NCBI GenBank assembly: GCA_027310305.1 | Contig: DAIDBD010000007.1 | Coordinates: 1-64,000, forward strand | Length of the DNA: 64,000 nt | Direction: 5' to 3' | Source of the DNA: Herminiimonas sp. | Lineage (GTDB): Bacteria > Pseudomonadota > Gammaproteobacteria > Burkholderiales > Burkholderiaceae_D | In this document: piece after piece, positions 54,636 through 63,765 of the stretch | Position numbering within the stretch: the first letter of the stretch is position 1 | Layout: each line of letters opens with the position of its first letter | Made by a program: the position numbers and the translations under genes | The notes under the pieces: model-generated | Seen by the model: only the letters and a program-made list of their open reading frames with translations | Told to the model about the DNA's origin: nothing | Databases searched by the model: none

Positions 54636-55388
54636 ATGAAAGTACTGGTTCCAGTCAAGCGCGTGGTGGATTACAACGTCAAGGTCCGGGTCAAATCGGA
54701 CGGCTCCGGCGTCGATATCGCCAACGTCAAGATGTCGATGAATCCCTTCGATGAAATCGCCGTCGAAGAAGCCATGCGGCTGAAAGAAGCAGGCAAGGTG
54801 ACCGAAGTCATCGCCGTCTCGTGCGGCGTTACCCAGTGCCAGGAAACCCTGCGCACCGCGATGGCGATCGGCGCCGACCGCGCCGTGCTGGTCGAAACCG
54901 CCGAGGAATTGCAGCCGCTGGCTGTCGCCAAGCTGCTGAAAGCCGTGGCCGACAAGGAACAGCCGCAACTGATCATCCTCGGCAAGCAGGCGATCGACGA
55001 CGATTGCAACCAGACCGGCCAGATGCTCGCCGCGTTGCTCGGCTGGCCGCAAGCCACCTTCGCTTCCAAAGTCGTGCTCGAAGACGGCAAAGCCACCGTG
55101 ACGCGTGAAGTCGATGGCGGCCTGGAGACCATTGCGTTGACATTGCCGGCGATCGTGACGACCGATCTGCGCCTGAACGAACCGCGCTATGTCACGCTGC
55201 CCAATATCATGAAGGCCAAGAAAAAGCCGCTCGACGTCCTCAAGCCGGCCGATCTCGGCATCGATGTCACGCCGCGCCTGAAGACGCTGAAAGTGGCGGA
55301 GCCGCCGAAGCGTTCGGCCGGCATCATCGTCAAGGACGTCGCCACGCTGGTCGGCAAACTGAAAAACGAAGCGAAAGTCATCAGTTAA
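54636..55388 (+). CDS. etfB: Electron transfer flavoprotein beta subunit
   Basis: A 250-residue soluble protein that forms the ETF heterodimer with EtfA, taking electrons from acyl-CoA dehydrogenases. The family start [20 protein letters not shown] and the AMP-binding region [20 protein letters not shown] are clear, as are ALEAAMRL-like [19 protein letters not shown] and the [20 protein letters not shown] motif shared by beta subunits. Usual length. It is followed by etfA after a 105-base gap and then by an acyl-CoA dehydrogenase, so the three probably work as one electron route into the membrane via ETF-quinone oxidoreductase (not in the window). Confidence 0.96.
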   Translation: MKVLVPVKRVVDYNVKVRVKSDGSGVDIANVKMSMNPFDEIAVEEAMRLKEAGKVTEVIAVSCGVTQCQETLRTAMAIGADRAVLVETAEELQPLAVAKLLKAVADKEQPQLIILGKQAIDDDCNQTGQMLAALLGWPQATFASKVVLEDGKATVTREVDGGLETIALTLPAIVTTDLRLNEPRYVTLPNIMKAKKKPLDVLKPADLGIDVTPRLKTLKVAEPPKRSAGIIVKDVATLVGKLKNEAKVIS

Positions 55389-55493
55389 TTAACTTGTTGG
55401 GGACACAATCCCCGTGGCGGAGATCGAGATAGCTCGGCGCACTGCGGCGATTCTCGCATCCTGTCCCTCGATTTTAAAAAATAGGAAACCATC

Positions 55494-56423
55494 ATGGCCG
55501 CACTTGTCATTGCCGAACACGACAACGCTTCGTTGAAAGGAAGCACTCTTAATACCGTGACTGCCGCATCCCAGTGCGGCGGCGAAGTTCACGTCCTCGT
55601 TGCCGGTCATCACTGCGGCGCTGCCGCCGAAGCCGCCGCGCAAATCGCCGGCGTCTCCAAGGTACTGGTGGCCGACGCTACGCAATTCGCCGACGGCCTG
55701 GCGGAAAATGTCGCCGAGCAGGCGCTGGCACTGGCTAGCGCTTACTCGCATATCCTGGCGCCCGCCACGGCCTATGGCAAGAATATCCTGCCGCGCGTGG
55801 CCGCCAAGCTGGATGTCGGGCAGATTTCCGAAATCACCAAGGTCGATGCGCCGGATACCTTCGAGCGCCCGATCTATGCCGGCAATGCGATCGCGATCGT
55901 GCAATCGATCGATCCGATCAAGGTGATCACCGTCCGGACCACCGGCTTCGATGCGGCGGCAACCGGCGGTTCGGCATCTATCGAACAACTGACGGCCGTG
56001 GCCGATTCCGGCAAATCCATATTCGTCTCGCGCGAACTGGCGAAATCGGATCGTCCCGAATTGACTGCTGCCAAGGTCATCGTGTCGGGCGGCCGCGGCA
56101 TGGGCTCGGGCGACAACTTTAAGATTCTGGAGCCGCTGGCCGACAAGCTCGGCGCAGCGATGGGCGCGTCGCGTGCGGCAGTCGATGCCGGCTTCGTGCC
56201 GAACGACTGGCAAGTGGGCCAGACCGGCAAGATCGTGGCGCCGCAGCTGTATATCGCCGTCGGCATTTCCGGTGCGATCCAGCATTTGGCTGGCATGAAG
56301 GATTCGAAAACGATCGTGGCGATCAACAAGGATCCGGAAGCGCCGATCTTCAGCGTGGCCGATTACGGCATCGTTGGCGATCTGTTCGAAATCGTGCCGC
56401 AACTGGTAACCGAGCTCGGCTGA
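55494..56423 (+). CDS. etfA: Electron transfer flavoprotein alpha subunit
   Basis: A 309-residue protein carrying the FAD of ETF. The N-terminal domain begins [20 protein letters not shown]. The C-terminal FAD-binding domain has [40 protein letters not shown] and [20 protein letters not shown], with the conserved final segment [20 protein letters not shown] and LFEIVPQL. All are at normal spacing for the family. Same strand and order as etfB; a RBS-like GGAAACC lies just upstream of the start codon at 55494. Confidence 0.96.
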   Translation: MAALVIAEHDNASLKGSTLNTVTAASQCGGEVHVLVAGHHCGAAAEAAAQIAGVSKVLVADATQFADGLAENVAEQALALASAYSHILAPATAYGKNILPRVAAKLDVGQISEITKVDAPDTFERPIYAGNAIAIVQSIDPIKVITVRTTGFDAAATGGSASIEQLTAVADSGKSIFVSRELAKSDRPELTAAKVIVSGGRGMGSGDNFKILEPLADKLGAAMGASRAAVDAGFVPNDWQVGQTGKIVAPQLYIAVGISGAIQHLAGMKDSKTIVAINKDPEAPIFSVADYGIVGDLFEIVPQLVTELG

Positions 56424-56550
56424 TAACAGCACAAGCGGATTGGTGCAAATAACGGGCAGGGTGGTGCGGGGTTTTGTCGTCGGCTTGACAGGATGCTCCT
56501 GGCGAACCGCCGATAATGCCGCAACCCTGCCCGAATTTTTGGAGATTTAA

Positions 56551-58341
56551 ATGAGTTACGTCGCCCCCTTGAAGGACATGCTGTTCGTGATCAACGAACT
56601 GGCCGGCCTGTCCGCAGTCAACGCGTTGCCCGGCTGCGAAGATGCCACGCCGGAAACGGTGGAAGCGGTGCTGGAAGAAAACGCCCGGTTCTGCAGCGAG
56701 GTGGTGGCGCCGCTCAATTTCGAAGGCGACAAGGAACCGAGCTTTTGGCACGACGGCCAGGTGACGACCACGAAAGGCTTCAAGCAAGCGTTCAAGGCGT
56801 TCGGTGAAGCGGGCTGGCAGGGCGTGCAGCATCCGGTCGATTTCGGCGGCCAGGGCTTGCCCAAACTGGTGGCGACGCCATGCATTGAAATGCTCAATGC
56901 CGCCAACCTGTCGTTTGCGTTATGCCCGTTGCTGACCGATGGCGCGATCGAAGCGCTGATGACGGCCGGCACCGATGCGCAGAAAGAAACCTACCTTGCC
57001 AATCTGATTTCCGGCAAATGGACCGGCACGATGAACCTGACCGAACCGCAAGCCGGTTCCGATCTGGCAATGGTGCGCTCGCGCGCCGTGCCGCAAGGCG
57101 ACGGCACCTACAAAGTGTTCGGCACCAAGATTTTCATCACCTACGGCGAGCACGACATGGCGGAGAACATCATCCACCTGGTGCTGGCGCGCACGCCGGA
57201 CGCGCCGGAGGGCGTCAAAGGCATTTCGCTGTTCGTCGTGCCGAAATTTCTGGTCAATGCCGACGGTTCGCTCGGCGCGCGCAATGATGCGCATTGCGTA
57301 TCGATCGAACACAAGCTCGGCATCAAGGCCAGCCCGACCGCGGTACTGCAATTCGGTGATCACGGCGGCGCCGTCGGCACGCTGGTCGGCGAGGAAAACC
57401 GCGGCCTGGAATACATGTTCATCATGATGAATGCGGCGCGTTTTGCGGTCGGCATGCAAGGCGTCGGCGTGGCGGAACGCGCTTATCAGAAAGCGGTGCA
57501 ATACGCGAAAGACCGTGTGCAATCGCGCGACCTGGCGGGCTCCGCCGGGCCGGTTGCGATCATTCATCAGCCGGATGTGCGCCGCATGCTGATGTCGATG
57601 CGTGCGCAGACCGAAGCGGCGCGCGCATTGTCGTATGTCACCGCTGCCGCATTCGATGCAGCCCATCATCATGCCGATGACGCGACGCGCAAGGCCAACA
57701 AGGCTTTCTACGAATACATGGTGCCGATCGTCAAGGGCTGGTCCACCGAAATGTCGATCGATGTCGCATCGACCGGCGTGCAAATTCACGGCGGCATGGG
57801 CTTCATCGAAGAAACCGGCGCGGCGCAGTATTATCGCGATGCGCGGATTCTGACGATTTACGAAGGAACCACCGCGATTCAGGCCAACGATCTGGTTGGC
57901 CGTAAAACGGTACGCGACGGCGGCGCCACGGCAAAAGGCATTCTTGCGCAAGTGCGCCAGACGGAAACCGATCTGGCAGCTTGCACATCGGGTGATCTTG
58001 CCGCGATTCGCAATCAGCTGGCTGCCGGTTCGAAAGCTCTGGAAGAAGTGGTGACGCATGTTGCCGCCAATATGAAATCCGACATCAAAGGCGTATTCGC
58101 CGGCAGCGTGCCGTACCTGAAGCTGGCCGGCATCGTGCTGGGCGGCTGGCAAATGGCGCGTGCCGCGCTGGTTGCCGAACAAAAACTCCAGGCCGGCGAA
58201 GGCGATGCCAGCTTTTATCAGGCAAAGATTGCAACCGCACGTTTTTTTGCCGAGCACATTCTTTCTCAAGCACCGGGTTATCGCACCGCGATCGTGGAGG
58301 GCAGTGCCGGTGTGCTGGCGTTAGCCGAAGAACAGTTTTGA
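56551..58341 (+). CDS. Acyl-CoA dehydrogenase (long C-terminal type)
   Basis: A 596-residue flavoenzyme that introduces a trans-2,3 double bond into acyl-CoA and passes electrons to ETF. Starts after TTTGGAGATTTAA. Domains: N-terminal extension (about 1-75), acyl-CoA dehydrogenase N/M domains with MNLTEPQAGSDLAMVRSRA (about 162-180), the beta domain with FGTKIFITYGEHDM, and C-terminal helices with the catalytic Glu in ARILTIYEGTTAIQANDLVG. An extra C-terminal domain of about 120 residues follows, as in FadE/DmdC-like enzymes. It lies after etfBA and ends in a strong terminator, so it is probably the dehydrogenase supplying this ETF. Substrate chain length is unknown. Confidence 0.93.
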   Translation: MSYVAPLKDMLFVINELAGLSAVNALPGCEDATPETVEAVLEENARFCSEVVAPLNFEGDKEPSFWHDGQVTTTKGFKQAFKAFGEAGWQGVQHPVDFGGQGLPKLVATPCIEMLNAANLSFALCPLLTDGAIEALMTAGTDAQKETYLANLISGKWTGTMNLTEPQAGSDLAMVRSRAVPQGDGTYKVFGTKIFITYGEHDMAENIIHLVLARTPDAPEGVKGISLFVVPKFLVNADGSLGARNDAHCVSIEHKLGIKASPTAVLQFGDHGGAVGTLVGEENRGLEYMFIMMNAARFAVGMQGVGVAERAYQKAVQYAKDRVQSRDLAGSAGPVAIIHQPDVRRMLMSMRAQTEAARALSYVTAAAFDAAHHHADDATRKANKAFYEYMVPIVKGWSTEMSIDVASTGVQIHGGMGFIEETGAAQYYRDARILTIYEGTTAIQANDLVGRKTVRDGGATAKGILAQVRQTETDLAACTSGDLAAIRNQLAAGSKALEEVVTHVAANMKSDIKGVFAGSVPYLKLAGIVLGGWQMARAALVAEQKLQAGEGDASFYQAKIATARFFAEHILSQAPGYRTAIVEGSAGVLALAEEQF

Positions 58342-58366
58342 CTGATCGTCTTTAATGCGTGCAATG

Positions 58367-58394
58367 AAGAGGCAGCCTGCGGGCTGCCTCTTTT
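58367..58394 (+). terminator. Terminator of the acyl-CoA dehydrogenase gene
   Basis: A perfect 11 bp stem (AAGAGGCAGCC ... GGCTGCCTCTT) with a 4-base loop and a TTTT end, 26 bases after the stop codon. Confidence 0.88.
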
Positions 58395-58491
58395 CGCCAT
58401 GAGAAATGTCAACCCGCTGACTTGCGCATCGAGATGTTTTTGTCCGGCTGTCGTACACTGAACATAGCGTTTTTCATGCGGGGGGGTCATC

Positions 58492-58929
58492 ATGAAACGT
58501 CATATCTGGTTAACGATAAGTTTGTTTCTGCTGCTGTTGATATCCGTGGTCAATGGCGCCGCTGCGGAAGCGATGCATCCTTCCGATGTGCAAGCGATTC
58601 GGATCGTTATTCAATCGCAGCTCGATGCGTTCGAGGAAGATGATGCCGTGAAAGCATTCGATCTGGCGGCCGCCTCGACGCGCGTCGAGTTGGGTGATGC
58701 GGAAAATTTTTTGCGGTTGATCAAGGAAAAATATCCTCCCATCTATCGCCATCGGCTCGCGATTTTTTCGGCGCCGGAAATGGTCGACGGCTATGCATTG
58801 CAGATTGTTCGGCTGACCGATCGCGACAACCTGGTCTGGCTCGCGGTTTACCGAATGCAGCGGGAAACGGATGGAAACTGGAAGGTCGAAGGATGCAGAT
58901 TGCTTGAAACGACCAGCATTTCCGTTTGA
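58492..58929 (+). CDS. DUF4864 exported protein
   Basis: A 145-residue protein with a signal peptide (MKRHIWLTISLFLLLLISV, cut near GAAAE). The mature part matches DUF4864: HPSDVQAIRIVIQSQLDAFE, then AFDLAAASTRVELGDAENFL and YPPIYRHRLAIFSAPEMVDG, ending in WKVEGCRLLETTSISV. The fold resembles NTF2-like small periplasmic proteins with unknown ligands. The start follows a run of G (GGGGGGGTCATC). It converges on the TM2 protein gene; a 35-base gap separates the stops. Confidence 0.85.
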   Translation: MKRHIWLTISLFLLLLISVVNGAAAEAMHPSDVQAIRIVIQSQLDAFEEDDAVKAFDLAAASTRVELGDAENFLRLIKEKYPPIYRHRLAIFSAPEMVDGYALQIVRLTDRDNLVWLAVYRMQRETDGNWKVEGCRLLETTSISV

Positions 58930-58964
58930 AAATTTGCAGGCTGATATTTTCTATAACAGCAGGA

Positions 58965-59378
58965 TCAGCCGTAAGCACCGCCTGTATAGAGAAGATCGAC
59001 AGTTCGGGCAATGGCAGCAAACAGCGCTGTTGCGCCGATTCCAAGCGTCAGGATCAGCAACAGCACAACCGGCCAGCCGGATTGGGATTGCTGCCCGGAA
59101 CCTGGATTGTAGTGCGTATCCCATTTATCGTCCGGCGTCAGTCCGATGACCAGCGCGGCGATAAACCCCGCCAATACCGACACGGTGAAGGGATTCGCTG
59201 CGAATATCCAGGGCTGCCCGATATTCAGCAGCAGCGCCGCTGAAACCGGCAACGTGCATAAATGCACCCATGCCCATGGATCTTTAGGGCCGCACAGATA
59301 AAATCGATGTATTCCCAGCCCGCCCAGAATCAGGGCGAGAAGGGTGGCAATGGTCTTGTTTTTGTGCTGAACAGTCAT
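58965..59378 (-). CDS. TM2-domain membrane protein
   Basis: A protein of 137 residues with the TM2 domain (two helices with a DRF/DGG-type loop) at its N-terminus: TIATLLALILGGLGIHRFYL, then a Cys-Gly-rich loop and WAWVHLCTLPVSAALLL. Two further hydrophobic stretches follow, FTVSVLAGFIAALVIGL and WPVVLLLILTLGIGATALFA, so four transmembrane segments in all. I start it at 59378 (MTVQHKNKT); a start one codon upstream (59381) is equally possible, and a longer extension to 59480 is not credible. Function unknown. Divergent from rpsP. Confidence 0.78.
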   Translation of the reverse strand: MTVQHKNKTIATLLALILGGLGIHRFYLCGPKDPWAWVHLCTLPVSAALLLNIGQPWIFAANPFTVSVLAGFIAALVIGLTPDDKWDTHYNPGSGQQSQSGWPVVLLLILTLGIGATALFAAIARTVDLLYTGGAYG

Positions 59379-59492
59379 CATGCGTCGTCTGATAGGATTG
59401 AAAATGGTATTTTTATGAAGCCGGCCGTAGTGTGCATCAGGCTTTCCATCAAAGCAATGCGCAGATTGCTTGCGCGGCAATAGCCGGATAGA

Positions 59493-59522
59493 TTGCCGTT
59501 TGGCGCTGAATCGCGCTATAAT
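59493..59522 (+). promoter_or_regulatory. Sigma-70-type promoter of the rpsP operon
   Basis: TTGCCG (59493-59498), an 18-base spacer and TATAAT (59517-59522) precede rpsP by 40 bases. The -10 is a perfect match; the -35 matches four of six positions. Confidence 0.6.
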
Positions 59523-59562
59523 CTACGGCTTTTTCCATGTTCGAACACTTTTTGGAATTATT

Positions 59563-59817
59563 ATGGTCGTTATTCGTTTAGCTCGTGGAGGCGCCAAGAA
59601 GCGCCCGTTTTTCAACATCGTCGCCACTGATTCGCGCAATCGCCGCGACGGCCGCTTCATTGAGCGCATCGGTTTTTACAATCCGGTTGCTGCAGGCGGT
59701 GAAGAAGGCTTCCGTATTGTGCAGGATCGCCTGTCCTACTGGCAGGGTGTCGGTGCGCAATTGTCGCCGACCGTCGCTCGTCTGGTCAGCTCGGGTGGCA
59801 AAAAAGCCACTGCTTGA
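59563..59817 (+). CDS. rpsP: 30S ribosomal protein S16
   Basis: An 84-residue ribosomal protein of the small subunit. The start at 59563 gives the family hallmark [20 protein letters not shown]; the longer in-frame extension runs through the promoter. [14 protein letters not shown] and [17 protein letters not shown] are standard. First gene of the rpsP-rimM-trmD-rplS operon, found in that order in most bacteria. Its stop codon overlaps the rimM start. Confidence 0.97.
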   Translation: MVVIRLARGGAKKRPFFNIVATDSRNRRDGRFIERIGFYNPVAAGGEEGFRIVQDRLSYWQGVGAQLSPTVARLVSSGGKKATA

Positions 59818-60374
59818 GTTTGTTGCATTCAACTTCATCGGGGACGTCGATTCCCGGCGATCTGGTGCTGGTGGGGTATGTGACTGGAGCCTATGGCCTC
59901 AACGGCTGGGTTCGAATCAAGCCTTATTCAGCCGAAGCCGACGCGATGTTGCATGCCAAGACATGGTGGCTGGACAAGCCTGACTTGCATGATGTCGAAA
60001 TGATGCAGTCCAAGATTCACGGCGAAGATGTCGTGGCCCGGTTGATGGGTGTCGCGGATCGCAATGCCGCGGAAGCGCTCAAGGGCGTGACCGTGCAAAT
60101 CCGGCGCAGTCATTTTCCGCCGCTGGCCGATGATGAATTTTACTGGGTTGATCTGGTCGGTCTGGCGGTTGAAGACCGGCAGGGCAAACATCTCGGTGTG
60201 GTGAGCGATCTGATGGACAATGGCGCACATCCGATATTGCGGGTAGCGGTGCCGGAATCCGGCGACCCCGGGAAAAAGCCGCAGGAAATATTGATCCCGT
60301 TCGTTGACCGGTTCGTCAAGACGGTGGATCAGGCGGCAAAGAAAATCTCCGTGGATTGGGAACTGGATTATTAG
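59814..60374 (+). CDS. rimM: Ribosome maturation factor RimM
   Basis: A 186-residue protein needed for 30S subunit maturation, binding S19 in the 3' domain of 16S rRNA. It likely starts with TTG at 59814, overlapping the rpsP stop codon (TTGA); TTG codons at 59820 and 59823 are alternatives, and no ATG is better placed. The N-terminal barrel has [20 protein letters not shown] and the C-terminal PRC-type barrel has [20 protein letters not shown] and [19 protein letters not shown]. Normal length. Translational coupling to rpsP fits the known operon. Confidence 0.94.
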   Translation: MSLLHSTSSGTSIPGDLVLVGYVTGAYGLNGWVRIKPYSAEADAMLHAKTWWLDKPDLHDVEMMQSKIHGEDVVARLMGVADRNAAEALKGVTVQIRRSHFPPLADDEFYWVDLVGLAVEDRQGKHLGVVSDLMDNGAHPILRVAVPESGDPGKKPQEILIPFVDRFVKTVDQAAKKISVDWELDY

Positions 60375-60397
60375 CGCGTTTTGGGATGGGTCGCGAG

Positions 60398-61144
60398 ATG
60401 CAATTTGATGTCGTCACGCTTTTTCCCGAAATGTTCGCCGCACTGACGCAGTCGGGAATTACCCGTCGCGCGTTTGAACAAAAGAAATGCGAATTGGCGT
60501 TGTGGAATCCGCGGGATTTTACCAGCGACAATCACCGGACGGTCGATGACCGTCCTTATGGCGGCGGCCCCGGCATGGTGATGCTGGCAAGGCCGCTGGA
60601 AGCTGCGATCGAGGCAGCCAAGGCACGCCGGACAGAACAGAATTTAAGTACGCCGCGCGTCGTGTACCTGTCGCCGCAAGGCCGTCCGCTCACCCATCGG
60701 CGTGTGATGCAGTTGACGGCGGAGCCCGGCCTGGTGCTGTTATGCGGGCGCTACGAGGCGGTCGATCAGCGATTGCTGGACCGTTGTGTGGATGAAGAAA
60801 TCAGCCTCGGCGATTTCGTGCTGTCGGGCGGCGAATTGGCCGCGATGGCATTGATGGATGCGGTAATCCGGCAATTGCCCGGCGTATTGCATGATGACGC
60901 TTCGGCGGTCGAAGACAGCTTTGTAAACGGATTGCTCGATTATCCGCATTACACCAGGCCGGAAGACTATGAAGGCGTTGCAGTGCCGCCGGTATTGCTG
61001 GGCGGGCACCATGCCGAGATTTTGAAGTGGCGGCGCGAGCAGGCGCTGGCAGTGACTGCAAGAAAGCGCCCGGAATTGATTGACGAAGCGCGCGCGGCCG
61101 GCTTGCTGAGCTCCGCGGATGAAAATTTTTTAAGCAGTTTGTAG
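60398..61144 (+). CDS. trmD: tRNA (guanine-37-N1)-methyltransferase
   Basis: A 248-residue SPOUT methyltransferase that methylates G37 next to the anticodon. The start at 60398 gives the canonical [16 protein letters not shown], with GGGATGGG upstream; ATG 60386 or the longer frame are alternatives. The knot is visible in [39 protein letters not shown] and [23 protein letters not shown] binding and the catalytic Asp region ([17 protein letters not shown]) are complete. Third gene of the rpsP operon. Confidence 0.96.
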   Translation: MQFDVVTLFPEMFAALTQSGITRRAFEQKKCELALWNPRDFTSDNHRTVDDRPYGGGPGMVMLARPLEAAIEAAKARRTEQNLSTPRVVYLSPQGRPLTHRRVMQLTAEPGLVLLCGRYEAVDQRLLDRCVDEEISLGDFVLSGGELAAMALMDAVIRQLPGVLHDDASAVEDSFVNGLLDYPHYTRPEDYEGVAVPPVLLGGHHAEILKWRREQALAVTARKRPELIDEARAAGLLSSADENFLSSL

Positions 61145-61253
61145 TATCGAGCAGGCGAAGTTCTTGTATTGCCTGCATGTGCAACCCCATCCTCTACCGG
61201 GCAAAAACGGTTATCAACAACCAGCGCCGGCAAGATGGCCATAGGAGCTGAAA

Positions 61254-61643
61254 ATGGACTTGATCCAACAACTTGAGCAAGAAGAAATTGCCCGTCTCGG
61301 CAAAAACATCCCTGAATTCGCACCGGGTGACACGGTCGTCGTCAGCGTCAACGTGGTCGAAGGTACGCGCAAGCGCGCCCAGGCATATGAAGGCGTCGTG
61401 ATTTCGCGCCGCAATCGCGGCTTGAACTCCAACTTCATCGTGCGCAAGATTTCGTCCGGTGAAGGCGTCGAGCGTACGTTCCAGCTGTATTCACCGCTGA
61501 TCGCATCGATCGAAGTCAAGCGCCGCGGCGATGTGCGCCGCGCCAAGCTGTACTATCTGCGCGAGCGTTCCGGCAAGTCGGCGCGTATCAAGGAAAAGCT
61601 GCCGAATCGTCGCGCCGCAGGCAAACAAGCCGCAGCAGAGTAA
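61254..61643 (+). CDS. rplS: 50S ribosomal protein L19
   Basis: A 129-residue large-subunit protein at the subunit interface. [20 protein letters not shown] is the family start and [40 protein letters not shown] are conserved; the end is slightly longer than average and Ala/Arg-rich ([12 protein letters not shown]). Last gene of the operon, 109 bases after trmD, followed by a terminator. Confidence 0.97.
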   Translation: MDLIQQLEQEEIARLGKNIPEFAPGDTVVVSVNVVEGTRKRAQAYEGVVISRRNRGLNSNFIVRKISSGEGVERTFQLYSPLIASIEVKRRGDVRRAKLYYLRERSGKSARIKEKLPNRRAAGKQAAAE

Positions 61644-61665
61644 TCCGCGCAGGGATTGCAAGACG

Positions 61666-61691
61666 AAGGGGCACCGGAGGGTGCCCTTTTT
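61666..61691 (+). terminator. Terminator of the rpsP-rimM-trmD-rplS operon
   Basis: A GGGCACC-GGAG-GGTGCCC hairpin flanked by AAG and TTTTT, 26 bases after the rplS stop codon. Confidence 0.85.
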
Positions 61692-61781
61692 GCATTAAAA
61701 CGTATTTCACCAATACCAGGCCGGTCCGCCCGGATTCCATGACCCATCCGCACGTACCGCTATCGATATCAGGACCTCATC

Positions 61782-62468
61782 TTGACCAAACTGCTTTTCG
61801 ATCCACAAATCATTCCGGTCGAGTCCCTGGCCGGGGAGGCTGCCGTCAAGGCGGAACGGCTCACGGCGGATTGGCTGCGCGCGCGTTTCGCCAATCCGCC
61901 GCAGTGGCTGCCGGAAAATACGGAAGAACAGTTGCTGCGCAAAAAAACGACGGCACCGATGCCGGCCTCCGTGCTGATACCTATCGTCGTGCGCGAACAC
62001 GGGCTGACCTTGCTGCTGACGCAGCGTACCGAGCATTTGACCGATCACGGCGGGCAGGTCAGTTTCCCGGGCGGGCGCGTAGAGCCTGCCGATACGTCGG
62101 CAATCGAAACTGCTTTGCGCGAGACGGAGGAAGAGGTGGGTTTGGACCGGCGCCATGTGGAAGTAATCGGGACGCTGCCCGATTACTTTACCGGCACCGG
62201 ATATCAAGTGACGCCTGTGGTGTCGATCGTGCATCCGCCGTTCGACCTGCGCGCCGATCCGTTTGAAGTCGCGGAAATTTTCGAAGTGCCGCTGGCATTC
62301 CTGATGGATGGCATGAACCACCAGCGCCGTACCGCGGAATTTCCGAATGGGCTTGGCCGCCGCACGTTTTACGCGATGCCCTATGACCGGTTCTTCATCT
62401 GGGGCGCCACGGCCGGCATGCTGCGCAATCTGTTCCATTTTCTGCGAACTGAGCCAGCCGGTCTGTGA
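61782..62468 (+). CDS. CoA pyrophosphatase (Nudix, UPF0035 type)
   Basis: A 228-residue Nudix hydrolase that cleaves CoA and related coenzymes to 4'-phosphopantetheine and adenosine 3',5'-bisphosphate. It appears to start with TTG at 61782 after AGGACCTCATC; no better ATG is available. The diagnostic UPF0035 signature precedes the Nudix box: LLLTQRTEHLTDHGGQVSF then PGGRVEPADTSAIETALRET, EEEVGLD. The N-terminal 60 residues are variable. Single gene after the ribosomal operon. Confidence 0.88.
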   Translation: MTKLLFDPQIIPVESLAGEAAVKAERLTADWLRARFANPPQWLPENTEEQLLRKKTTAPMPASVLIPIVVREHGLTLLLTQRTEHLTDHGGQVSFPGGRVEPADTSAIETALRETEEEVGLDRRHVEVIGTLPDYFTGTGYQVTPVVSIVHPPFDLRADPFEVAEIFEVPLAFLMDGMNHQRRTAEFPNGLGRRTFYAMPYDRFFIWGATAGMLRNLFHFLRTEPAGL

Positions 62469-62624
62469 GCGATTGTTTGTTCGCTTGACGCATATTTCAC
62501 GAAATTCAGTGGCGCGCCGAGCCATGGGACTGGCTGCGTTTCAGAGTCAAGTTTGATTCTCGCGGTAGGCTGCGTTATCGTACGGGTTACTGCTGGTGAA
62601 ATGAATTCCTTATAAGGCGGTTCG

Positions 62625-63581
62625 ATGACATTTCTTTCTATTCTTTTTGCGCTGCTGATTGAACAACTCAAGCCGCTGCGCGCGGACAATCCGGTGTACG
62701 CTGCGATCAAATCGTTTGCCGTGCGTGTCGAGGGATGGTTCAACGCGGGTCAGACGGATCACGGCCGGCTGGGCTGGGCAGTGATGATGATTGCGCTCAT
62801 GATACCCACCACGCTGGTGTACTGGCTATGCGTCAGGATCGGTCCGTTTGCGGCGCTCGCATGGAATGTCCTGATCGTCTATCTCACCCTCGGCTTCCGC
62901 CATTACAGCCATTACTTCACCTCCATTCAATTCGCACTCAATACCGGCGATGCCGCAACGGCACGCGCGCTGCTTGCGGAATGGACGCGGCAAGATACCG
63001 AGGCAATGGACGTCAATGAAATCGCGCGCATAGCCGTCGAAAAAGCGCTGGTGACGACCCATCGCCATGTATTCGGCGTGTTCTTCTGGTTCCTGATGCC
63101 GCTCGGTCCCGCCGGCGCCGTGCTGTATCGCATTGCCGAGTATCTGGCCCGCGCCTGGAATGAGCCGGATCATATGAGAAACGAAGCCTTCGGACGTTTT
63201 GCCGCGCAGGCGTTTTACTGGATCGACTGGATTCCGGCGCGGCTGACGGCGGCCGCTTTTGCCGTGGTCGGCAATTTTGAAGACGCGATCTATGCATGGA
63301 GGAATTTCGCGGACCGCTGGCAAAACGAAACCATCGGCATCATCCTGACCGCCGGCGGCGGTGCGATGGGCGTTCGGCTTGGCACACCCGTCGAAAACGC
63401 GGCGGATGTATTGCATGCCGATGCATCCGCCATCGATTCAGCGGATGCGGAAACGGATAGCCTGCCCGGCGAAGAGCCGACCCCACGGGCTTTGCAAAGC
63501 ACGGTAGGCCTGATTTGGCGCGCGCTGCTGTTATGGATGCTGCTCTTGTTGCTGTTGTCGGTTGCGGTATGGCTGGGTTAG
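62625..63581 (+). CDS. CobD/CbiB-family membrane protein
   Basis: A 318-residue inner-membrane protein related to adenosylcobinamide-phosphate synthase (CbiB/CobD) of vitamin B12 assembly. Early signatures include FALLIEQLKPLRADNPVYAA. Helices are GWAVMMIALMIPTTLVYWLC, FAALAWNVLIVYLTLGF, FGVFFWFLMPLGPAGAVLYR and a C-terminal one (WRALLLWMLLLLLLSVAVW). In Burkholderiales such genes often stand apart from a complete cobalamin pathway, and this family may have a different role, so I do not give a gene symbol. No other cobalamin genes are in the window. Intact. Confidence 0.85.
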   Translation: MTFLSILFALLIEQLKPLRADNPVYAAIKSFAVRVEGWFNAGQTDHGRLGWAVMMIALMIPTTLVYWLCVRIGPFAALAWNVLIVYLTLGFRHYSHYFTSIQFALNTGDAATARALLAEWTRQDTEAMDVNEIARIAVEKALVTTHRHVFGVFFWFLMPLGPAGAVLYRIAEYLARAWNEPDHMRNEAFGRFAAQAFYWIDWIPARLTAAAFAVVGNFEDAIYAWRNFADRWQNETIGIILTAGGGAMGVRLGTPVENAADVLHADASAIDSADAETDSLPGEEPTPRALQSTVGLIWRALLLWMLLLLLLSVAVWLG

Positions 63582-63652
63582 GGAATGTGAATGAAATTCC
63601 GTTGATCGCTGACGAATGCGCTCGCGCCATAATTTCACATTGTGGCACTTTG

Positions 63653-63681
63653 TTTCACTGAACTCTTCTATAAGATATAAT
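63653..63681 (+). promoter_or_regulatory. Candidate promoter of the DUF3579 gene
   Basis: TATAAT (63676-63681) is a perfect -10 element; 17 bases upstream, TTTCAC is only a weak -35. It precedes the DUF3579 start by about 85 bases. Confidence 0.45.
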
Positions 63682-63765
63682 ATGCAAGAATTTTGAAAGC
63701 TTGTTGCTACATAATGGCGTCAAGCACACTCAGGCAGCTCTCGCTACACCATACAAGCCGCACAC

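Noticed and set aside
59905-59935. GGGTTCGAATC, resembling a tRNA T-loop
   Set aside because: It lies within the conserved RimM coding sequence (GWVRIKPYS) and no acceptor or anticodon arms surround it.
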